A DNA stretch of 10,998 nt, from positions 1 to 10,998 of the forward strand of contig NZOF01000103.1 of NCBI GenBank assembly GCA_002695185.1, written 5' to 3'. Shown piece after piece: positions 6,004-10,998 of the stretch. The translations under genes were made by a program, and so were the position numbers. The notes under the pieces are model-generated. The model did no database searches, had not been told where the DNA came from, and saw only the letters and a program-made list of their open reading frames with translations. How positions within the stretch are numbered: position 1 is the stretch's first letter; each line of letters starts with the position of its first letter. The stretch is from Erythrobacter sp. (GTDB lineage Bacteria; Pseudomonadota; Alphaproteobacteria; Sphingomonadales; Sphingomonadaceae).

Positions 6004-6654
6004 CTATCTCTCCCCGCCTTTCGTGTCCGGCATCATGGCGATCACTTCGTCCGCCAGAGCATTGATCTCGTCGCGGGCCTTTACATTGTCGCTGTCGAGC
6101 ACCGTGCGCCCTTCCGAGGCTGTCTGCGGATAGACCTGTCGCTGGGAGATGGCCGTGCGGAATACCGGCAGCTCGTATTCGTCGAGCGCGTTACGCACGT
6201 CGTCGCCAAGCCGAGTTCCCTCGATATGGCGGGTGATGACGAACGCGGCCCTGGGGCTGCCGTCCGTCACCTCCTGGCGGGCTTTGATGAAGTCCACCAG
6301 GTCTGACGCGGCCCATATGTCGTAAGGCGACGGCTGAACCGGAATGAGAATGAAGTCGCTCACCTTGATGGCGGCCGCGATGATGTCTTCGAGCTTCGCG
6401 GCTCCGTCCAGCACGATATGATCGTAGCTCGCGGTCATGCTGGAAAGCGTCTTGATGTTGTTGGCGCGGTCCAAAGACACGAGGGGAAGGGGGTTCGCCT
6501 CGCTCGCCGCGTGCCAGTCGCGCGCGCTGCCTTGCGGGTCACTGTCGACGATCAGCACTTTGTTGCCACAAAGGTGCAGCGCTTGCGCGAGATTGGTGGT
6601 CAGCGTCGTCTTTCCGCTTCCGCCTTTCGGATTGAGAACAGATATGACCGCCAT
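6004..6654 (-). CDS. parA: ParA/ParF-type partition ATPase
   Basis: This encodes 216 residues, the short (type Ib, ParF-like) ParA length without an N-terminal DNA-binding domain. The deviant Walker A motif NPKGGSGKTTLTTN is at residues 8-21, with signature Lys10 and catalytic Lys15. The A' motif VLIVDSDPQGSARDW is at 33-47, and the Walker B strand YDHIVLDGA is at 77-85 (Asp83). A later LIPVQPSPYDIWA (103-115) is the usual family motif. The ATPase polymerises or forms a gradient on the nucleoid and moves plasmid copies apart through ParG. The ATG at 6654 has AAAGGTG four bases upstream. That ribosome site lies within the promoter-operator inverted repeat (6657-6686), so repressor binding would affect both transcription and translation. 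The cognate RHH gene follows one base after the stop. Confidence 0.95.
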   Translation of the reverse strand: MAVISVLNPKGGSGKTTLTTNLAQALHLCGNKVLIVDSDPQGSARDWHAASEANPLPLVSLDRANNIKTLSSMTASYDHIVLDGAAKLEDIIAAAIKVSDFILIPVQPSPYDIWAASDLVDFIKARQEVTDGSPRAAFVITRHIEGTRLGDDVRNALDEYELPVFRTAISQRQVYPQTASEGRTVLDSDNVKARDEINALADEVIAMMPDTKGGER

Positions 6655-6656
6655 GA

Positions 6657-6713
6657 TACACCTTTGAATTTTTGCTCAACGGTGTATACACTCATTCACT
6701 CACTTACTCAAAC
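6657..6713 (-). promoter_or_regulatory. parA promoter with ACTC-box operator
   Basis: On the minus strand, TTGAGT (6711-6706) and TATACA (6688-6683) are separated by exactly 17 bases, a good sigma70-type promoter. Within and beside it on the plus strand, ACTC recurs at 6690, 6698 and 6706, every 8 bases, alternating with A/T-richer tetramers ATTC, ACTT and AAAC. Next to it, TACACCTTTGA (6657-6667) and TCAACGGTGTA (6676-6686) form an 11-bp inverted repeat with one mismatch, around the ribosome site. ParG of TP228 is known to bind degenerate ACTC tetramers separated by four-base A/T-rich spacers in its own operator, so this is probably the same control by the RHH protein encoded here. Confidence 0.8.
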
Positions 6714-6749
6714 ACGTTTTTGTCAGCTTCCGACCCCATTTCAGCCTGA

Positions 6750-7106
6750 CTAAGTTCGGATGACAATTTCAACTTTATCGGCAGCTACGTCGAACAATGC
6801 CGCAATCTGTCTCTTAAATTGATCAAGACGCTCGCCTTGGCTCACCTCAGGAAATGATGTTGGTGATTCAAAATTCGCGGGCATAGCAGCTTTTTCAGCG
6901 CCGCGATTTCTCAATTGGGTCCAACTTACTTCGAGCGCTCTTTCTAAGTCGAGCATGACCTCCATTCGGGGTATAACACCATTCTCTTCCCAGTTATTTA
7001 CCGCCGTTGGGCTGACCTTCACTCGCCGGGCTAACTCCGACTTCGTAAGTCCGGCTAGCTCACGGAAGTGCTTAATATTGGCTCCAACTCGTTGCGCTTT
7101 ATCCAT
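6750..7106 (-). CDS. XRE-family helix-turn-helix regulator
   Basis: This encodes 118 residues. A Cro/CI-type helix-turn-helix lies at about residues 7-60: IKHFRELAGLTKSELARRVK, then VSPTAVNNWEENGVIP as recognition helix and turn, then LDLERALEV. The C-terminal 55 residues have no obvious fold apart from a helical DQFKRQIAALFDV segment. The ATG at 7106 has GAGGA upstream. The coding sequence is visibly A/T-richer than the neighbouring genes, hinting at a separate acquisition. A palindromic pair of TTTAAAC elements lies just upstream (7142-7167) and is a likely auto-operator. It is transcribed toward parA but stands 95 bases from it with its own promoter between, so a role in partition is not indicated; control of ardC or of a lost toxin is possible. 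Confidence 0.85.
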   Translation of the reverse strand: MDKAQRVGANIKHFRELAGLTKSELARRVKVSPTAVNNWEENGVIPRMEVMLDLERALEVSWTQLRNRGAEKAAMPANFESPTSFPEVSQGERLDQFKRQIAALFDVAADKVEIVIRT

Positions 7107-7141
7107 GGCAAAATTCCTCTACTGCCTTATGACATATTTCC

Positions 7142-7167
7142 GTTTAAACCAAAGTTTCCTTTTAAAC
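7142..7167. promoter_or_regulatory. Probable operator of the XRE gene
   Basis: GTTTAAA (7142-7148) and TTTAAAC (7161-7167) are exact inverted complements 12 bases apart, and 7142-7149 (GTTTAAAC) is itself a perfect 8-bp palindrome. The pair lies 36-61 bases upstream of the XRE start, inside the only A/T-rich stretch, where the promoter must be. Autorepression by the XRE protein is the natural inference. Confidence 0.55.
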
Positions 7168-7256
7168 AATAGTGGAAAACTCTTCGCGGCGGAAACCCAC
7201 CAATTCCGGCCGCGCCGTGGCGTGGCCGCGCGGGGAGAGCGGGTGGACGAAAGTTC

Positions 7257-7276
7257 GGCCGCCCCGAAGGGCGGCC
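7257..7276 (-). terminator. Hairpin terminator after ardC
   Basis: GGCCGCCC-CGAA-GGGCGGCC is a perfect 8-bp stem. Read on the minus strand the loop is TTCG, the very stable UUCG tetraloop, followed by GAACTTTCG. It starts 15 bases after the ardC stop codon. The T content downstream is modest, so termination may be partial. Confidence 0.7.
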
Positions 7277-7291
7277 TCGTCCTTGCCGCTG

Positions 7292-8227
7292 TCAGGCGGC
7301 TTCCCTCCGATCGGCCTGCTGCAATCCATGAAGGTAGCGCACCGCGCGCTCGGCATGGGCGGCGGCGGACAGGATGGCGCGCCGGTCGTTCTGGAGAACC
7401 TTTATCCAGCTCGCGATATAGGAGGCGTGATCCTCGCGCGGCTCCAGCGCCAGGCCAAGGTCGGCCGCAAGGAATGCCGATCCCAATTCCGCGACAAGCT
7501 CCTCGCGGGCATAGCCCTCGTCGCCCCAGCGCTCGCGCCCGAAACTCCGATCGAGCCGCGATGCGTGGCGGGTCCAGTGAACCGTCTCATGGCCCCTCGT
7601 TACATAGTAGCCTTCGGCGTCGTGGAACGCCTCGAAGGGCGGGAGCTGGATGCGGTCCTCTCCAATCATGTAGAACGCCTGATTGCCGCCATGCGCCACG
7701 CGCGCGCCAGTGGCCTCGAAATACCGCTCCGCCGCCTCGATGCGCTCGAAAGTCGGGGCAGGGGCCTCCACCGGTTCGGGATGGAACCGCTCGGGCAGGC
7801 CATCGATCTGCGCGACATTGAACACGTGGTAGGTCTTGAGGAACCGGATTTCCCGGCCTTCGCCCTCCAGCTCCAGACTGCCGTTCGTCTCCTGCTCCGG
7901 CTTCCTGGTCGTGCTGCCATAGTAGACGATGGGCGCGCCCTGTTCGCCGCGCCGGACCTGTCCGCCATGCGCCTGCGCCTGCTTGTAGGTCATCCATGTG
8001 GGCGAGGCGTAGCCATTGGTCACCGCTTCCATCCATAGGAGGATGACGTTGATTCCGGCATAGGGTTCGCCCGTAGATCGCAGGGGTCGCGTCACCCGCC
8101 CCGCCAGCGTCTCGACGCTCCACGGCTTCATCCAGGGCCGCACGCCCTGTTCCAGCTCCGCGAGAATGCGGTCGGTGATGCGCGCATGGGGGTCGCTTCG
8201 CTTGCTGCTGTTCGTCTGATTGGTCAT
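7292..8227 (-). CDS. ardC: ArdC-type antirestriction / ssDNA-binding zinc metalloprotease-like protein
   Basis: This encodes 311 residues. The N-terminal domain (about 12-140) has the ArdC/TraC-like ssDNA-binding blocks: RITDRILAELEQGVRPWMKP, RPLRSTGEPYAGINVILLW, and WMTYKQAQAHGGQVRRGEQG ending in VYYGS. The C-terminal domain is zincin-like, with HETVH at 213-217 inside YYVTRGHETVHWTRH and a probable third ligand Glu247 in REELVAELGSAF. ArdC of plasmid pSa protects incoming single strands from host restriction, and the TraC primase family shares the N-domain. The ATG at 8227 is chosen for AAGGAG nine bases upstream. A frame open to 8482 upstream is low-complexity and rejected. A UUCG hairpin follows the stop. 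The whole gene reads toward the putative oriT, so it would be transcribed off the entering strand. Confidence 0.93.
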   Translation of the reverse strand: MTNQTNSSKRSDPHARITDRILAELEQGVRPWMKPWSVETLAGRVTRPLRSTGEPYAGINVILLWMEAVTNGYASPTWMTYKQAQAHGGQVRRGEQGAPIVYYGSTTRKPEQETNGSLELEGEGREIRFLKTYHVFNVAQIDGLPERFHPEPVEAPAPTFERIEAAERYFEATGARVAHGGNQAFYMIGEDRIQLPPFEAFHDAEGYYVTRGHETVHWTRHASRLDRSFGRERWGDEGYAREELVAELGSAFLAADLGLALEPREDHASYIASWIKVLQNDRRAILSAAAHAERAVRYLHGLQQADRREAA

Positions 8228-8758
8228 GTCCCTTGTCTCCTTTTCCGGCGAAGCCGCGGCCTGCGGCCTGCGGCTCTGCCCTCCGGCGAGGATGGGAGGG
8301 GGAGGGGGATGCCCAATCGCCGCCTTGGCGCGGGCCAGCGGCCGTAGGCCGCCACACGGGGCGGCTATTGGGCTTCGGGAACGAGAGGGCGAAGCCCTTG
8401 GCGTTCCCCACGCACGAAAACGGTGCTGGGAAGCGCCAGGAAGCCGCCCGGGCGGCGAAAACAGATAACGGCACCCCTGCACGGCGCGAAGCCGCCGGAT
8501 GCCCTGCGCGCGCGATCCGTGCGCCAGCGGGCGTCCGGCAATGAGAGAGGCAGGAGTGCCAGCGGGTCAGCTCTAAAACGCCGCGCCCTCAGGAGCGCCA
8601 AAGGCGCGGGACAGAGCGCGTCCTTTAGAAACTCCCGCTCAACTGGAGCGCAGCGACGCGCGAGCGATCGTCACCCGGCAGGGGCGAGACGGCGCAAGGC
8701 GGCTCGATCGCAGCGAAGCGGAGACAGAGCGCGGTCCCAGCAGGGGCGCGAAATGAAC
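8228..8758. other. Strongly folded GC-rich leader upstream of ardC (no gene)
   Basis: I see no credible gene in these 531 bases. The sequence is full of hairpins. GCCCAATCGCCGCC (8311-8324) pairs with GGCGGCTATTGGGC (8360-8373) with one mismatch, enclosing GCGGCC-gta-GGCCGC (8338-8352). GGGAACG (8377-8383) pairs with CGTTCCC (8402-8408), enclosing GGGC-gaa-GCCC (8387-8397). GCCGCCCGGGCGGC (8443-8456) is a perfect 14-bp palindrome. CCGCGCC (8581-8587) pairs with GGCGCGG (8603-8609). Direct repeats GACAGAGCGCG (8610, 8723) and GCAGGGGCG (8678, 8740) lie further right. The ardC promoter must lie here. A single-strand promoter of the Frpo type, as in F, is a possible explanation. Confidence 0.55.
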
Positions 8759-9304
8759 CTATTCGTCGTCGTCCTCCACCAGAAGATTTCCCTCGTCATC
8801 GATCTCGTCGATATCCAGCGCCGGGATCTCCTCGGCCCTGACTATCAGCGCCTGCCATTTCCGCTCCTGAACCTGACCCAGCAGAAAATGCCGTTTGATC
8901 ACATGATAGGGGTTGGGAAACAGTGCGTAGGACTGCTCTCCGAACGGCCCGTCCTTCAATTCGATGAACCCCAGCTCGGCGAGTTTGTTGACCCGTTCAC
9001 GCCACGTCCGAAGGGCACGCTGCCCCTCAAATCCGGCATGGAATGACATTTCCTGCGCGTTGCCCAGCGACAGGAATGCTTCCTCCCGCAGGCGTGACCA
9101 AAGCTCAAGATAGACCCTGCTGACCGGCGTTCCCTTACCGGCCAGATCGTCCATGATGCTCATCATGAGCGGCATGAGGCGGGGCAGGGGAGCCCAGCCC
9201 GAATTATCCATGTGCCAAAGCTCTTCGCTGCGAACCTCGGGCCACAGGCGGGCACGGGTTTTCAACTGCCGCTTCAGAACCGCACTCGCACGCTTTCCTG
9301 CCAT
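8759..9304 (-). CDS. Winged-helix-like hypothetical protein with acidic tail
   Basis: This encodes 181 residues with no signal peptide or membrane segment. The N-terminus is basic (2-25). A central segment, about 62-130, fits a winged helix: helix SRVYLELWSRLREEAF, then QRALRTWRERVNKLAELG as recognition helix, then strands FIELKDGP-FGEQSYALF forming a wing. The C-terminal 20 residues are strongly acidic (DIDEIDDEG and VEDDDE). I recall similar proteins as common, unnamed genes of alphaproteobacterial plasmids. The ATG at 9304 has AGGAGC with a short spacer upstream. It lies between ardC and the restriction enzyme gene, in the same direction, but with its own 440-bp upstream region, so it is probably an independent unit. 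DNA binding and a plasmid control role are inferred from fold only. Confidence 0.82.
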   Translation of the reverse strand: MAGKRASAVLKRQLKTRARLWPEVRSEELWHMDNSGWAPLPRLMPLMMSIMDDLAGKGTPVSRVYLELWSRLREEAFLSLGNAQEMSFHAGFEGQRALRTWRERVNKLAELGFIELKDGPFGEQSYALFPNPYHVIKRHFLLGQVQERKWQALIVRAEEIPALDIDEIDDEGNLLVEDDDE

Positions 9305-9325
9305 AACTGCTCCTGAGATAGAGGC

Positions 9326-9421
9326 GGGTCCGGGTTTGGAAGCCGGACCCTTCGCTACGCAGTCTCACCGCACCACCGTGACAATGCAGTTTTAGAGGTC
9401 CGGCCGGGTTTGGAGTCCGGC
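9326..9421. repeat. Two related hairpins sharing CCGGGTTTGGA
   Basis: GGGTCCGG-gtttggaag-CCGGACCC (9326-9350) is a perfect 8-bp hairpin. GCCGG-gtttggagt-CCGGC (9403-9421) is a shorter relative, with a nearly identical loop, 77 bases further on. Both are upstream of the winged-helix-like gene on the minus strand. The shared loop suggests a duplicated, functional element (an mRNA leader structure or a protein site), not chance. Confidence 0.6.
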
Positions 9422-9536
9422 TATGTCTCTCGACCTTCACGATGGTTCCAATATCGCCGTAAATGTGCGAAAAGTCGAATGCGGACTTCGGGAAATATGG
9501 CCCGAAAACCGACTGATCTGCGACATTCTCAGCATG

Positions 9537-9587
9537 CAAGTTCGCGAATATGCGCAAGCTCGACCTTTGAACTTGCGAATGTGCGCA
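9537..9587. repeat. Paired GCGAATRTGCGCA repeats with internal dyad
   Basis: GCGAATATGCGCA (9544-9556) and GCGAATGTGCGCA (9575-9587) are direct copies 31 bases apart (three helical turns) with a single difference. They overlap an inverted pair CAAGTTC (9537-9543) and GAACTTG (9569-9575). Looser relatives of the unit appear at about 9461-9485. This is likely a regulatory protein's binding array in the intergenic region. Confidence 0.55.
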
Positions 9588-9638
9588 CCCGATCTGTTGC
9601 TAAGCCATTGCCAAGCAGTGTTATTCCGTGTTCAGGAC

Positions 9639-9696
9639 GGTATCACGGTATCACGGTGTATGGGGTTTCGTGGTGTCACGGTTTCACGGTATGGGG
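9639..9696. repeat. Tandem octamer array GGTRTCAC / GGTTTCAC
   Basis: GGTATCAC occurs in tandem at 9639-9646 and 9647-9654; GGTGTCAC and GGTTTCAC follow at 9672-9679 and 9680-9687. Each pair is followed by GGT(GT)ATGGGG, so a unit of about 25-27 bases is repeated with 33 bases between starts. The pattern looks like iterons or a partition/repressor site, but no recognised protein in the window is known to match it. It lies about 50 bases after the 3' end of the restriction enzyme gene. Confidence 0.6.
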
Positions 9697-9710
9697 AGTT
9701 TGCAAAGAGG

Positions 9711-9730
9711 GGGCAGGGCCTGTTCTGCCC
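9711..9730 (-). terminator. Possible terminator of the restriction endonuclease gene
   Basis: GGGCAG and CTGCCC are exact complements around 8 bases. The hairpin begins 13 bases after the stop codon of the endonuclease on the minus strand and is followed there by CCTCTTTGC, only weakly T-rich. Confidence 0.4.
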
Positions 9731-9743
9731 GAAAATAGCGGAA

Positions 9744-10985
9744 TCACGATTTCAGCAGCCGCACGTCGCCGATGAAGCTCTCCAGCGTCTGCAGATGGGG
9801 CTGCACGGATTTGGGGAACTTGTCGGTCAGCGCAGCGGGAATGACGAGCTGCACGCCCGCACCGCTCATCTCATTGAACTGCGATTCCGAAATGCCCTCC
9901 TGCAAGGTCAGCAGGTGCTTCGCCGGGATGCGGTCGGCCTCATTTAGAATCTGCCGCCAGCGGTCGCGACATGTGGTCTTTACCGCCAGCATCCGGAGCT
10001 GGTCGGCCGGAAACGCACTGTCGGCATAGGCGGTCTGCGAGGGAAACAGGAAATCGGGCCGCTTGCCGGACTCGCTCTCGGGCTGGTGCGAGAACTGCGT
10101 TCCCTCCGCCAGACGCTCCTCGAGGAAGATGGCGCGGGCGTGAAGCTCGAGCGAGCGCCCCGATCTGGCCTTGCGGCGCTGTAGGATGGTCTGCGCCCGC
10201 GCGATGAAATCCTCGACGTTCGCAAATCCGGCGGTGATGTGGGGCAGCTCGATCGCTTCCTCCACGCTGCGGAATATCTCGAATTCGCAGTCGCGCCGTT
10301 TGAGGAGCCGCTGGTCGGGAACGAGGCCGGGCAGGGGGCGCAGCTCCACCGCCCGTTCGACGATCTCGGCCCCGGTCGGAAACTTCGTCAGCCATGCCGG
10401 CGGCATGTCGGCCGCCGCTATCCAGCAGCTCGTGGGTGCAGGCGGGGTGAACAGCGAAAGCGTGCCTCCGGTCGCGCCCAATGGCCATATGACATACCGG
10501 CCCGGCTCCACCGGCCCGATCCGGTCCTCCACCATGTCTTCCTCGGTGCCGTGGCGGCATACCCAGACATGCGCATCGGTGGCGCCTCCTGCGTCATCGA
10601 GCGCGAAAGCGAATACGGTCAGCGCACCCGTGCTGTCAGGATCGAGGAGCGCCGATGCCGCGCCACCGAAATTGGTCAGCCGGGCCTCGTTGCGGCCGCC
10701 GTCCGGATTTTCGTGGAACCTGTTGTTGTAGTAGACCGCGCGGACCTCGCGGTAATCGGCATGGGAATCGATATAGAGGTCGAACCGCGTATCGGGGTTC
10801 TTCACGTCGGTGCGGTCGATTGCTGGGAACATGCGGAACAGGAACTCGCGCGCGATGTAGGGACCGGCCTGGTGGGCACCGTTGGCGAGCGTGTCGTTGC
10901 CGGACAGCCGTTTCACATACCACCCGAAGCCGTCGCCGGAATGGTCGTCCATCCAGTCCGAAAGGTCAGCCAGCGCCACTGTCAT
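9744..10985 (-). CDS. EcoRII-family type II restriction endonuclease
   Basis: This encodes 413 residues, close to EcoRII itself (404). The N-terminal part (about 1-190; GWYVKRLSGNDTLANGAHQAG, YYNNRFHENPDGGRNEARLT) is the EcoRII-N effector DNA-binding domain. The C-terminal part (about 230-405) is the EcoRII-C nuclease. Its catalytic core is visible as KRPDFLFPS with Asp311 and MLAVKTTCRDRWRQ with Lys336; the spacing of 25 equals Asp299/Lys324 of EcoRII. The conserved DRIPAKHLLTLQEGISESQF and VQPHLQTLESFI blocks follow. The enzyme should cut at CCWGG, and EcoRII itself needs a second effector site. The ATG at 10985 has AGGGGA four bases upstream. No C5-methyltransferase is in the window; only 13 bases remain to the right. 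All motifs look intact, so a cognate methylase must exist elsewhere. Specificity is inferred from family. Confidence 0.93.
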   Translation of the reverse strand: MTVALADLSDWMDDHSGDGFGWYVKRLSGNDTLANGAHQAGPYIAREFLFRMFPAIDRTDVKNPDTRFDLYIDSHADYREVRAVYYNNRFHENPDGGRNEARLTNFGGAASALLDPDSTGALTVFAFALDDAGGATDAHVWVCRHGTEEDMVEDRIGPVEPGRYVIWPLGATGGTLSLFTPPAPTSCWIAAADMPPAWLTKFPTGAEIVERAVELRPLPGLVPDQRLLKRRDCEFEIFRSVEEAIELPHITAGFANVEDFIARAQTILQRRKARSGRSLELHARAIFLEERLAEGTQFSHQPESESGKRPDFLFPSQTAYADSAFPADQLRMLAVKTTCRDRWRQILNEADRIPAKHLLTLQEGISESQFNEMSGAGVQLVIPAALTDKFPKSVQPHLQTLESFIGDVRLLKS

Positions 10986-10998
10986 TTCCCCTGATCTC

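Noticed and set aside
7172..8038. Plus-strand open frames of 288 codons opposite ardC
   Set aside because: The opposite strand encodes ArdC with HETVH and domain motifs; these frames are by-products of high GC.
8228..8482. N-terminal extension of ArdC to 8482
   Set aside because: The extension is Pro/Arg/Ala low-complexity through the hairpin region, while ATG 8227 has a good AAGGAG site and begins the conserved domain.
9423..9947. Plus-strand open frame of 174 codons across the repeat region
   Set aside because: It crosses three repeat families and runs antisense into the endonuclease gene; no domain is visible.
10239..10994. 251-codon plus-strand open frame
   Set aside because: Antisense to the EcoRII-like gene, which carries all family motifs.

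Overview
The window reads as part of the backbone of a large, GC-rich conjugative plasmid from an alphaproteobacterium, most probably a sphingomonad (Novosphingobium/Sphingobium/Erythrobacter type). The evidence is a RepA/RPA-type initiator with iterons, a ParA/ParG-like partition pair, an ArdC-type antirestriction gene and the start of a probable conjugative coupling protein, all with high-GC alphaproteobacterial codon use. No rRNA, tRNA, CRISPR array, transposase or complete insertion sequence was seen. The taxonomic call is inference from family recognition and was not tested by database search.

Layout from left to right. (1) 1-1251, minus strand: the N-terminus of a probable TraD/VirD4-like coupling protein, a DUF6173-like gene and a ribbon-helix-helix-like gene, packed as an operon. 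(2) 1252-1482: a divergent intergenic region full of inverted repeats, the best oriT candidate. (3) 1483-3847, plus strand: four tightly coupled genes of unknown function, encoding a small membrane coiled-coil protein, a lipoprotein, a two-TM protein and a soluble basic-tailed protein. (4) 3823-4107, minus strand: a small His/Trp-rich protein overlapping the end of that operon. (5) 4108-5768: a non-coding stretch, five iterons and the repA gene, which together form the replication origin. (6) 5793-6713, minus strand: parA-parG with a promoter/operator carrying 8-bp-phased ACTC boxes, flanked by a 31-bp inverted repeat pair. (7) 6750-7106: an A/T-richer XRE regulator. (8) 7292-8227: ardC, preceded by a 530-bp strongly folded GC-rich leader. 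(9) 8759-9304: a winged-helix-like hypothetical gene. (10) 9305-9743: a non-coding stretch with several repeat families. (11) 9744-10985: an EcoRII-family type II restriction endonuclease; its expected methyltransferase is not in the window and may lie just beyond the right edge.

How it fits together: repA/iterons and parAG give replication and stable inheritance, and the left end belongs to DNA transfer. If oriT is at about 1.3-1.45 kb with tra genes to its left, everything to the right is the leading region that enters a recipient first. Every gene from 5793 to 10985 is on the minus strand, pointing toward oriT, the orientation expected if the transferred strand is the template. ArdC would then protect incoming DNA, and its hairpin-rich leader is a candidate single-stranded-DNA promoter. 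The same plasmid carrying both an antirestriction gene and a restriction enzyme suggests offence and defence combined. The most intriguing uncharacterised parts are the four-gene operon at 1483-3847, the folded ardC leader and the octamer array at 9639-9696.
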